This document shows positions 56,691 to 64,000 of a stretch of DNA of 64,000 nucleotides, in pieces. The stretch is from the NCBI GenBank assembly GCA_963806335.1, contig CAWDXO010000018.1:1-64000 (forward strand), read 5' to 3'. The notes beneath the pieces are model-generated. The model saw only the letters and a program-made list of their open reading frames with translations. It made no database searches and was not told where the DNA came from. The position numbers and the translations under genes are program-made. How positions within the stretch are numbered: the stretch's first letter is position 1; every line of letters begins with the position of its first letter. The DNA comes from Palsa-504 sp963806335 (lineage in GTDB: Bacteria > Actinomycetota > Actinomycetes > Streptosporangiales > Streptosporangiaceae).

Positions 56691-58760
56691 TCAGGAGGAC
56701 CGGACCTCGACCGAGTTCCTGACCTGGAGGGCGAGCGCGGCGGCACCCGGGTACCTCACCGGAATCGCGCCCGAGGTGTATTCGACCTCGCCGAAGGTGG
56801 TCTTGGTGACCCACGCGCACTCGCTGGCCGCTGATCCGCTCGAGGTGTTGTAGCCACACAGCATGGCCCCGCCGTGCGGACCCGCCGGCACCGTGCGCGA
56901 AGACTTGAGCTTGGCCTGCTCGAGCTTGATCACGGCGGCCGGGTTGAACGTGCCGTCATACGCGACGACCACCATGCCCTTGTACCCCGTCGAGGTGATG
57001 GACGAGACGGACGTCAGGTTGTAGATGCCGACCACGTCTTTACCCGGCTGGCCAGCTCCCTGAGCCTTTATCTTCGCCACGATGGGAGCCGACTGATGCA
57101 GGGCGCCGGCGGTGTATTGCGTGGTCGCGGCCTTGTTCAGCGGATACGGACCGACGCTGGCCGCCTGGGTGACGACAAAGCCCGAGACGGGTACGTTCGC
57201 CGAGGCCGTCGTGCCCGTGCTCGGCGTCGACGCGCCGCCGGCCGCGCTGTTCGGGCTGCTCTTCGTCAGGTGGATGACGAGGTACACGATCACCACGACG
57301 CCGACGACCGCCGCGGCCAGGTAGAGGGCCATCCGGACCCCGCCAATCTGCCGGGGCGGCCGCCGACCTGAACGCGGCCCGCCGGAACGTGGCGGCCGGC
57401 CGGGTGAGGCAACGTCGTCATCGCCGTAGCCCGGCGCCCCCGGCGGCTGGAAACCCGGCTGGACGTAGGCGTCCGGGGAGTAGCCGTCCGGGGGATAGCT
57501 GTCCTGGCGGCCGCCCGGCGGACCGAAGCCGGCGGCCGGCCCGTAGCCGTTCTGGTCATGGGCCGTCTGGCCGTACCCATCCTGACCGTAACCGGCTTGC
57601 GGGTAGGCGCCTGGGCTTGCCGCGCTGAAGCTGTCCTGCGCCCGAGGGCCCGTTCCGGCTTCGTCGCCGAAGCCAGCCGGCGCCTCGGATCCCGGCCGCG
57701 GGTACGCCTCGGTCTGGTAATCCTGGGCGGGGTAGGACGGACCGGCGCTGCCGCGCCCGAAACCGTTCTCGGGGTAAGCGGGCGGCTCGAAGCCGGGCCG
57801 CGGGTACGCCTCGGTCTGATAATCCACATCCGGCTGGGCCTGATCCGGCTGGCCGGCCCCGCCGGACAGGTAACTGTCCTGCGCTGGTGGCTGCCCGCCG
57901 TAGCCCGGCTGACCGTAGTCGCGCCGGACCGGATCTGCCGGGCCGAAGCCGTTCTGGCCCGAATCGCCGAACCCCCGGGGCGCCGGGGACGGCGCACCGT
58001 AGCCCGGTTCGCCGCCAGAGCCCTCGGGGCCGTATCCCGCCCGGGTGCCGTAGCCCTGGTCGGTGCCGTAGCCCTGGTCGGTGCCGTAGCCCTGGTCGCT
58101 CCCGTAAGCCTGGTCGACGCTGTAGCCCTGGTCGGGGTAGCTCTGCTGGCTGCCGTAACCGGGCGGGGTCCCGTAGCCCGGCTGATCGCCGGGAACTGGA
58201 CTGGACTGACGGATGGGTTCGGCCGGAGCGTATCCGGGGAATCCGCCGGCCGCGGTCTCGCCGTAGCCGACGGCTGCCCGCTGACCGGAGGCGAGAGCGG
58301 CTCGCGGCACCGGCGGACTCTGCGGGCCGGAGCCGATCGCGCGCGGAGGAACCGAGTTGGCCGGCTGGTTGGGACCGGAGCCGAAGGTGCGCTGGGGGCC
58401 CGTGCCGGCCGGGCTCTGGGCCTGCGGGCCGGTATCCGGACCCGGCCCGTAGCCTGGCGGCTGTCCGTAACCCGGTCCTGGCCCGTAGCCGGAGCCCTGA
58501 TCGTAGCCGGAGCCCTGATCGTAGCCGGAGCCCTGATCGTAGCCGCCCGCCTGGTCGTAAGACTGCGCCTGGTCGTGGGACTGCGCCTGGTCGTAACCTG
58601 GCAGGCTCCGTCGCCCCCCGCGCAGCCTGCTCTCGCCGCCTCTCACGGTGCGGTAGCCGCCGGTCGGCTCCTGCTGATAGCCCTGGTCGTCCGGCCCGCC
58701 GGATTCCTCAGGCTCCTCGCGCGCGTCCCAGCTGCCCGTAGGGGCATCCCAACCACTCAT
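56691..58760 (-). CDS. Single-pass membrane protein with long Tyr/Gly/Pro/Gln low-complexity domain
   Basis: The 689-residue protein has three parts. Residues 1 to about 465 are disordered and built of aromatic repeats such as SGYDQGSGYDQ, DQGYGTDQGYGT and GYGQPPGYGPGP, with almost no hydrophobic core. A single transmembrane helix follows (ALYLAAAVVGVVVIVYLVIHL). The last 180 residues are an extracytoplasmic domain with TVPAGPHGGAMLCGYNTSSG and ECAWVTKTTFGEVEY, whose two cysteines could form a disulfide. The N-terminus is therefore cytosolic. It resembles actinobacterial proteins with unfolded Pro/Tyr-rich leaders before a sensor-like domain. It lies between clpX and valS. The function is unknown. 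Confidence 0.85.
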   Translation of the reverse strand: MSGWDAPTGSWDAREEPEESGGPDDQGYQQEPTGGYRTVRGGESRLRGGRRSLPGYDQAQSHDQAQSYDQAGGYDQGSGYDQGSGYDQGSGYGPGPGYGQPPGYGPGPDTGPQAQSPAGTGPQRTFGSGPNQPANSVPPRAIGSGPQSPPVPRAALASGQRAAVGYGETAAGGFPGYAPAEPIRQSSPVPGDQPGYGTPPGYGSQQSYPDQGYSVDQAYGSDQGYGTDQGYGTDQGYGTRAGYGPEGSGGEPGYGAPSPAPRGFGDSGQNGFGPADPVRRDYGQPGYGGQPPAQDSYLSGGAGQPDQAQPDVDYQTEAYPRPGFEPPAYPENGFGRGSAGPSYPAQDYQTEAYPRPGSEAPAGFGDEAGTGPRAQDSFSAASPGAYPQAGYGQDGYGQTAHDQNGYGPAAGFGPPGGRQDSYPPDGYSPDAYVQPGFQPPGAPGYGDDDVASPGRPPRSGGPRSGRRPPRQIGGVRMALYLAAAVVGVVVIVYLVIHLTKSSPNSAAGGASTPSTGTTASANVPVSGFVVTQAASVGPYPLNKAATTQYTAGALHQSAPIVAKIKAQGAGQPGKDVVGIYNLTSVSSITSTGYKGMVVVAYDGTFNPAAVIKLEQAKLKSSRTVPAGPHGGAMLCGYNTSSGSAASECAWVTKTTFGEVEYTSGAIPVRYPGAAALALQVRNSVEVRSS

Positions 58761-59050
58761 CTGTGCTCAATTCCCCGTCGCTGTGGAAGACGGCTGCTTT
58801 GTCAGCGTCCGAGATCCTGGCGTGAGCGGGAACCCCGCCAGACTTAACGGCAATACGCAGGAGGCTACACATCAATAACGATGCCGATGGGCAATACCCC
58901 CAAAGTCGACATCAGGCCGACAGCATCTTCACTGCACAGAACCAAACGTCAACTTACGGTGTCCGAACACCTGTGCAGCACGCTAACTTCGGACCCGCAG
59001 ACGGGATCCGCGGCGTCCCGCCGCACCCGAGGGCCCGCGAGCGGACCCGG

Positions 59051-60319
59051 TCAGGCTGATTTCTCGCGGGGGGTCCGCCGTGTGACATCCCTCGGAACGA
59101 TGGTCGGATTGACGTTCTCAAGCACGGCTTCGCGCGTGATCACCACGCGCTCCACGTCCTTGCGGCTCGGTACCTCGTACATTACCGACTGCAGGACCTC
59201 TTCCATGATCGCGCGCAGGCCACGCGCGCCGGTGCCACGCAGGTTCGCCTGGTCGGCGATGGCCTCCAGCGAGTCTGGAGTGAATTCCAGGTCCACGCCG
59301 TCAAGCTCGAACAGGCGCCGGTACTGCTTCACCAGGGCATTGCGCGGCTCGGTCAGGATCTGGATGAGCGCTTCCCTGTCCAGGTTGTGCACGCTGGTGA
59401 TAACCGGCAGCCGCCCGACGAACTCGGGAATCATCCCGAACTTCAGCAGGTCTTCCGGCATCACGTCGCCAAACTGGTCAGTGTTCGCGTTCCTGACCCG
59501 GAGCTTGGCGTTGAATCCCATGCCGTTGTGCCCGGAGCGCTGCTCGATGATCTTCTCGAGTCCCGCGAATGCCCCGCCGCAGATGAACAGCACGTTGGTC
59601 GTGTCGATCTGGATGAACTCCTGGTGCGGGTGCTTGCGTCCGCCCTGCGGCGGCACCGAAGCCGTCGTGCCCTCGAGGATCTTCAGCAGCGCCTGCTGTA
59701 CGCCTTCGCCGGACACGTCACGGGTGATCGACGGGTTCTCGCTCTTGCGCGCGATCTTGTCGATCTCATCGATGTAGATGATGCCGGTCTCGGCCTTCTT
59801 GACGTCGTAATCCGCCGCCTGAATCAGCTTGAGCAGGATGTTCTCGACATCTTCGCCGACGTAGCCGGCCTCGGTGAGGGCGGTCGCGTCGGCGATCGCG
59901 AATGGCACGTTGAGCAGCCGGGCCAGCGTCTGGGCGAGCAACGTCTTGCCTGAGCCGGTCGGGCCGAGCAGCAGGATGTTGGACTTGGCCAGCTCGACGC
60001 CCTCGTCGCCGGGCCGGTCCTCCCCCGACTGGACGCGCTTGTAGTGGTTGTACACGGCCACGGACAGGGCCTTCTTGGCCGCGTCCTGGCCGATCACGTA
60101 CGCGTCGAGGAACTCGTAGATCTCCCGCGGCTTAGGCAGGCTGTCCCACTTGAACTCGGTGGGCTCGGCGAGCTCTTCCTCGATGATCTCGTTGCAGAGG
60201 TCGATGCACTCGTCGCATATGTACACGCCAGGGCCGGCGATGAGCTTCTTGACCTGCTTCTGGCTCTTACCGCAGAACGAGCACTTCAGCAGGTCCCCAC
60301 CGTCACCGATGCGTGCCAC
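59051..60319 (-). CDS. clpX: ATP-dependent Clp protease unfoldase ClpX
   Basis: The 422-residue AAA+ unfoldase has the N-terminal zinc domain (C13, C16, C35, C38), Walker A GPTGSGKT (119-126), Walker B with DEID (184-187), the pore loop GYVGEDVEN and the sensor/arginine-finger region PEFVGRLPVIT. An LGF-type loop for docking to ClpP is expected in VRNANTDQFGDVM-adjacent sequence but was not pinned down by eye. It unfolds tagged substrates and feeds them to ClpP1P2, encoded just upstream. The start is GTG 60319. Confidence 0.97.
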   Translation of the reverse strand: MARIGDGGDLLKCSFCGKSQKQVKKLIAGPGVYICDECIDLCNEIIEEELAEPTEFKWDSLPKPREIYEFLDAYVIGQDAAKKALSVAVYNHYKRVQSGEDRPGDEGVELAKSNILLLGPTGSGKTLLAQTLARLLNVPFAIADATALTEAGYVGEDVENILLKLIQAADYDVKKAETGIIYIDEIDKIARKSENPSITRDVSGEGVQQALLKILEGTTASVPPQGGRKHPHQEFIQIDTTNVLFICGGAFAGLEKIIEQRSGHNGMGFNAKLRVRNANTDQFGDVMPEDLLKFGMIPEFVGRLPVITSVHNLDREALIQILTEPRNALVKQYRRLFELDGVDLEFTPDSLEAIADQANLRGTGARGLRAIMEEVLQSVMYEVPSRKDVERVVITREAVLENVNPTIVPRDVTRRTPREKSA

Positions 60320-60489
60320 CCAGATACTCCTTTACATGGTGCCGTGGCGACGGCCGTCAGGCCGCCTCCAGCGGACATGTCCCGCGAGGCCCTCTAGAGC
60401 TTGCATACCGACGGTACCGCCTCCTGGGGTCCGATGGACACCATCAAACCCCTTCAGCGGCCTAAGAGGGAAGAGCTGAATCCTCCTGG

Positions 60490-61191
60490 TTATAACGACA
60501 CTACCTCGGCAGTGCGCTCGCTGCCCCTCTTGATCATGGTCAGGACGTCATCGATGAGGCCGTATTCCTTGGCTTCCTCGGCGGTGAGGAACTTGTCCCG
60601 CTCGATGTCCCGGCGGACGACCTCCTCGGCCTTGCCGGTGTGCCGGGCCAGGATGACCTCCATCGCGGACCGCATCCGCAGGATCTCCCTGGCCTGGATC
60701 TCCATGTCACTGGACTGGCCGTAGCCACCCTCGGTGGCCGGCTGGTGGATGAGGATCCTGGAGTTGGGCAGGGCCATCCGCTTGCCCTTGGTACCCGCGG
60801 CGAGAATCACCGCGGCCGCCGAGGCCGCCTGCCCGATGCAGCAGATCTGGATGTCGGGCTGGATGAACTGCATCGTGTCGTAGATCGCCATCATCGACGT
60901 CATCGACCCGCCGGGCGAGTTGATGTAGATCGTGATGTCGCGATCGGGGTCGATGGCCTCCAGCGTCAGCAACTGGGCCATGACGTCGTTCGCCGAGGCG
61001 TCGTCGATCTGGACGCCGAGGAAAATGATCCGCTCCTCGAAGAGCTTGTTGTACGGGTTCATCTCCTTGATCCCGTACGAGGTCCGCTCGACGAAGGACG
61101 GGAGCACGTACCTGGACTGCGGGGTCAGCAGCGCTGACTGAGGGCTCCGCAAGCTGTTGTCGCTCACGTTCGGCTCCTTTGGGTTGATCAT
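60490..61191 (-). CDS. clpP2: ATP-dependent Clp protease proteolytic subunit ClpP2
   Basis: The 233-residue serine protease subunit has the catalytic triad S124 (GQAASAAAVIL), H149 (RILIHQPA) and D195 (RRDIERDKF). The first 30 residues are a propeptide-like leader, probably removed on activation. Its ATG overlaps the clpP1 stop (ATGA), so the two subunits are co-translated, as expected for actinobacteria, where ClpP1 and ClpP2 form a mixed tetradecamer. clpX lies 170 bases downstream. Confidence 0.96.
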   Translation of the reverse strand: MINPKEPNVSDNSLRSPQSALLTPQSRYVLPSFVERTSYGIKEMNPYNKLFEERIIFLGVQIDDASANDVMAQLLTLEAIDPDRDITIYINSPGGSMTSMMAIYDTMQFIQPDIQICCIGQAASAAAVILAAGTKGKRMALPNSRILIHQPATEGGYGQSSDMEIQAREILRMRSAMEVILARHTGKAEEVVRRDIERDKFLTAEEAKEYGLIDDVLTMIKRGSERTAEVVSL

Positions 61192-61823
61192 GACACCACG
61201 CCCTCAGTGGGTACCTCGACGGCACTGCGGATCACCTGGTCGACGAAGCCGTACTCCTTGGCTTCCTCCGCGGTGAACCAGCGGTCGCGGTCGGCGTCCT
61301 TCTCGATCTGCTCGATCGGCTGCCCGGTGTGGAAGGCGGTGCGCTCGAACAGCGTCCGCTTGACGTACAGCATCTGCTCGGCCTGGATCCTGATGTCGGA
61401 GGCGGTACCGCCGATGCCCCCGGACGGCTGGTGCATGAGAATCTGCGCGTGCGGCAGGGCGTACCGCTTGCCCGGCGCGCCCGCCGTCAGCAGGAACTGT
61501 CCCATCGACGCGGCCATTCCCATCGCGTACGTGACGATGTCATTCGGGACGTACTGCATAACATCGTAGATGGCCATCCCGGCGTATACCGAGCCGCCAG
61601 GAGAGTTGATGTAGATGCTGATATCACGCCTCGGGTCCTCGGACGCGAGTAGCACGATCTCGCCGCAGATACGGTTCGCGATCTCGTCGTCGACCTGCTG
61701 CCCGAGCATGATGATGCGATGCCGCAGCAGCCGCTGCAACAGCGGCTCACTGAACGGCAGGACAGGGCCCTCCCCGGCCGCCACGATCGACGGCGGCGCT
61801 GGGCTCCACAGGGGCTGAGTCAC
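61188..61823 (-). CDS. clpP1: ATP-dependent Clp protease proteolytic subunit ClpP1
   Basis: The 211-residue subunit has S106 (GMAASMGQF), H131 (ILMHQPSGG) and D176 (EKDADRDRW) as catalytic triad, with the usual DISIYINSPGGSVYAGMAIYD strand-loop. The N-terminal 20 residues are probably a processed leader. It is the first gene of clpP1-clpP2. A 260-base gap with a GGAAC-loop hairpin separates it from tig, so it likely has its own promoter. Confidence 0.96.
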   Translation of the reverse strand: MTQPLWSPAPPSIVAAGEGPVLPFSEPLLQRLLRHRIIMLGQQVDDEIANRICGEIVLLASEDPRRDISIYINSPGGSVYAGMAIYDVMQYVPNDIVTYAMGMAASMGQFLLTAGAPGKRYALPHAQILMHQPSGGIGGTASDIRIQAEQMLYVKRTLFERTAFHTGQPIEQIEKDADRDRWFTAEEAKEYGFVDQVIRSAVEVPTEGVVS

Positions 61824-62020
61824 GCTTACTCACCTGCTCCAGTCACGTCTAGTGTCATTGATGCGACCATAACGCCGGCGCGCAACCCGATCGTCCCGCA
61901 CCGCCCCCTTGTTCGCTCCTGGCGCACCGGGCCGCGGTGGGCGGCCGACCGCGAGAGCGGAGGCAGGCAGCCGGACGCTGCCGCCTGAATGAGGGCGAAC
62001 CGGACGTCAGGCCCGGTGTG

Positions 62021-62042
62021 CTGGCTCGACGGAACTAGCCAG
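62021..62042. terminator. Hairpin downstream of tig (variant GGAAC loop)
   Basis: CTGGCT (62021-62026) pairs with AGCCAG (62037-62042); the loop CGACGGAACT contains the GGAAC sequence seen in the hairpins at 18046-18068 and 36746-36809. It lies 41-62 bases after the tig stop. Confidence 0.5.
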
Positions 62043-62082
62043 AGTCCCCTGTGCGGAGGGCCGCCGGCGCTCCGGCGTCGGC

Positions 62083-63555
62083 TTACGCTTCGGCGTCTTC
62101 GGTGTCGTCGTCGGCCGGGCTGGCCTCGGCGTCTTCGGTGTCGTCGGCCGGGCTGGCTTCGGCGTCCGTCTCGGCCATCACTTCGGCGTCGTCGTCCGCC
62201 GCGACCGCGCTCTCGGCGGTACCCGCGGGCTGCAGGGGGGCGTTCAGGACGGCCTTGATGTCAACCTCGTGACCGGACTCGTCCGTTACCTTGACGCGCT
62301 CAGCGATCAGGTTCATCGCCTTGCCGCGCAGGACCTCGGCCGCCGCGAAGCTGAGCTGGCCGCTCTCGGCGAGCTGCTGCGCCAGGCGCTCGGGGGGGAC
62401 GCCCATCTGCTCGGCCTGCCGGGTCACGTAGGCGGAAAGCTCGGCCTGATCGACCCCGAGCTCCTCCTCCCGGGCCAGCTGGTCCAGGACCAGGCTGACC
62501 TTGACCGCACGGCGGGCCCGCTGGTCGACGTCCGCCTCGAACTGCTCCTCGGTCTGGTTCGACATCTCCAGGTAGCCCTCAAGGGTGGCGCCAGCGCGCT
62601 CGAGCTGCTGCAGGACCGCGTCCCGGCTGTGGCCGGCCTCGTCTACCACCACGCTTTCCGGCAGCGGGATGTCGATCGTGTCGAGCAGGGCGTCCAGGGC
62701 CCGATCGCGCGCCTGGACGACCTGCTGCGTGGTCTTCATCCGCTCCAGCTGCGCGCGCGTGTCGGCGCGAAGCTCGCCCAGCGTGTCGAACTCGCTGGCC
62801 AGCTGGGCGAACTCGTCGTCCAGGCCGGGGACTTCCTTGACCTTGACGCTATGGACGGTCACCGTCACGTCGGCTTCGCGGCCGGCGTACTCTCCGCCCG
62901 CCAGTTCGGTGCGGAAGGTGGCCGAGTCTCCGGCCGCCATCCCGGTCAGCGCGGTGTCCAGCCCGTCCAGCAGAGACTCGCTCCCGACCTGGTAGGACAG
63001 GCCGCTGGCCTGAGCGTCCTCGACCGGCTTGCCGTCCACCGTGGCGGACAGGTCGATAGAGACGTAATCATCGGGCTGGACCGATCGCTGCACGGCCTTG
63101 AGCGAGGCGAACCGCTCCTGCAGCGAGCCGAGGTACTCCGCCACCTCGTCCGGGGTGACGATCGTGTCATCGACCGTGACCGACAGGGCGGAGAGGTCCG
63201 GCAGCTCGAACTTCGGCCGGATGTCGACCTCGACGGTGAACGTCAGCTCCTTGCCGTCGTCGAGGCTGGTGATCTCGACTTCGGGCTGGCCGAGCGCGAA
63301 GACGTCGCCCTCGGCCACCGCCTTTGCGTAGAGATCGGGTATCGCGTCGTTGACGGCCTGGCTGAGCACGACATCGCGGCCCACCCTGCGGTCGATGACG
63401 GGCGGCGGCACGCGGCCGGGCCGGAAGCCCGGGATGCGGACCTGCCGGCCGACTTCGCGATAGGCCTTGTCGAGGCTGGGCTTCAGCTCATCGAACGGCA
63501 CCTCGACGCTGAGCCGGACACGGGTCGGGCTCAGCTCTTCGACGTCAGTCTTCAC
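62083..63555 (-). CDS. tig: Trigger factor
   Basis: The 490-residue ribosome-associated chaperone has an N-terminal ribosome-binding domain whose loop is close to FRPGRVPPPVIDRR, a PPIase domain at about 150-240 and a long helical C-terminal chaperone domain. The last 45 residues are an acidic tail with duplicated AEASPADD-type repeats, longer than in E. coli. It shields nascent chains at the tunnel exit. tig-clpP1-clpP2-clpX is a classic order linking folding and degradation. Confidence 0.96.
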   Translation of the reverse strand: MKTDVEELSPTRVRLSVEVPFDELKPSLDKAYREVGRQVRIPGFRPGRVPPPVIDRRVGRDVVLSQAVNDAIPDLYAKAVAEGDVFALGQPEVEITSLDDGKELTFTVEVDIRPKFELPDLSALSVTVDDTIVTPDEVAEYLGSLQERFASLKAVQRSVQPDDYVSIDLSATVDGKPVEDAQASGLSYQVGSESLLDGLDTALTGMAAGDSATFRTELAGGEYAGREADVTVTVHSVKVKEVPGLDDEFAQLASEFDTLGELRADTRAQLERMKTTQQVVQARDRALDALLDTIDIPLPESVVVDEAGHSRDAVLQQLERAGATLEGYLEMSNQTEEQFEADVDQRARRAVKVSLVLDQLAREEELGVDQAELSAYVTRQAEQMGVPPERLAQQLAESGQLSFAAAEVLRGKAMNLIAERVKVTDESGHEVDIKAVLNAPLQPAGTAESAVAADDDAEVMAETDAEASPADDTEDAEASPADDDTEDAEA

Positions 63556-63630
63556 GTCCGCGTCACTCCGGGATTGAGGATGGTAACTCAGCGCTGGATC
63601 GCTGAGAAGTCTAAGCCGACAGTCTAGGGG

Positions 63631-64000
63631 CTAACGCACTCTGACCACGCGGACCGGCGGCGGCTCATCGTTCTCAGGGCGGTTATCCCCAATCACGAGA
63701 TGGAGCAGCCAGCTCACCAGCCCCACGATGATGGCGCCCCAGAAGGCGGCCCAGAACCCGGTCACGTGGAACGGCAGCGTCAGGTCGCCCGCGATGACGC
63801 TGGTCAGCCAGAGGAGCAGGCCGTTGACGACCAGCGCGGCCAGGCCGAGCGTAAGCACGTAGAACGCGCAGCCGACGACCTTGATCAGCGGCTTGAGCGT
63901 GGCGTTGATAAGGCCGAAGATCAGGGCCACGGCGAGCAGCGTGCCCAGTTTCGACCAGCCGCTCCCGGCGAGGAGCTCAATCCCGGGTACCGCGGCGGTG
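63631..64000 (-). CDS. Phage-holin-4-like membrane protein (5' end cut by window edge)
   Basis: The visible 122 codons are open to the right edge, so the start is outside. The sequence has three to four hydrophobic helices (LIFGLINATLKPLIKVVG, LTLGLAALVVNGLLLWL, AFWGAIIVGLVSWLLHLVIG) and matches the phage holin 4 superfamily of small membrane proteins found throughout actinobacterial chromosomes. Residues just before the first helix read SKLGTLLAVA. The function in bacteria is unknown; a true holin role is not implied. It is upstream of tig in the same direction. Confidence 0.85.
   Translation of the reverse strand, partial: TAAVPGIELLAGSGWSKLGTLLAVALIFGLINATLKPLIKVVGCAFYVLTLGLAALVVNGLLLWLTSVIAGDLTLPFHVTGFWAAFWGAIIVGLVSWLLHLVIGDNRPENDEPPPVRVVRVR

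Noticed and set aside
56609..56746. Upstream extension of valS
   Set aside because: Pro/Arg/Gly-rich with no synthetase similarity; GTG 56608 begins the conserved N-terminus.
1..64000. CRISPR array
   Set aside because: The tandem repeats seen are contiguous without unique spacers, so none is a CRISPR array, and no cas gene was recognised.
63631..64000. Phage holin as sign of a prophage
   Set aside because: This small membrane family is common in actinobacterial chromosomes, and no other phage gene is nearby.

Overview
The window is a high-GC chromosome segment of a filamentous-type actinobacterium. The evidence is the actinobacterial gene orders (tig-clpP1-clpP2-clpX-valS-folC-DUF4233, mreBCD-PBP2-RodA-radical SAM-rne-rplU-rpmA-obgE-proB, nadD-rsfS-phosphatase), frequent GTG starts, an F420/LLM-type oxidoreductase, a DUF993 gene and a tandem HxlR regulator. 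The sequence alone does not fix the genus; a Streptosporangiales-like organism is a guess.

Positions 1-7,600 are mobile DNA. They hold a decayed IS transposase, a minimal GntR regulator with a candidate operator, and a minus-strand module of tyrosine recombinase, small HTH protein, 798-aa zinc-ribbon recombinase-like protein and DUF3024 protein (2,006-6,240). A phage-type integrase follows, directly against the 3' end of a tRNA-Ala(GGC) gene, which marks an integration boundary.

Positions 7,600-18,000 are a catabolic accessory region. It has a frameshifted SDR coupled to a DUF1295 membrane protein, and a minus-strand operon of thiolase, carotenoid-cleavage-type oxygenase, tandem HxlR regulator and a ruined MFS pump. 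Divergent from the thiolase is an LLM oxidoreductase plus acyl-CoA ligase pair. A short TACAAC motif recurs about 30-60 bp upstream of three of these units.

Positions 18,000-27,500 hold an amino acid/amine permease with a frameshifted copper amine oxidase, then a LacI regulator. The LacI gene is divergent from a four-gene operon (Gfo/Idh/MocA dehydrogenase, DUF993 aldolase-like protein, TIM-barrel isomerase, amidohydrolase) and a near-perfect LacI palindrome sits between them. This looks like a small uncharacterised carbohydrate or cyclitol pathway. Positions 27,500-30,000 contain an aquaporin Z, a truncated MBL-fold hydrolase and a truncated, frameshifted TnpB element.

From 30,000 to the right edge almost everything is core genome on the minus strand: phosphatase, rsfS, nadD, an inserted plus-strand M48 peptidase where proA is usual, proB, obgE, rpmA, rplU, rne/rng, two radical-SAM-type proteins, the elongasome (rodA, PBP2, mreD with a very long basic tail, mreC, mreB), a gene-poor 2.5 kb gap where ndk is usual, DUF4233, folC, valS, a large low-complexity Tyr/Gly-rich membrane protein, clpX, clpP2, clpP1, tig and a holin-like membrane protein. 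Three features recur: in-frame minisatellites inside coding genes (proB, valS, mreD, DUF993), several single-base frameshifts in accessory genes, and a family of intergenic hairpins with a GGAAC loop at gene ends.
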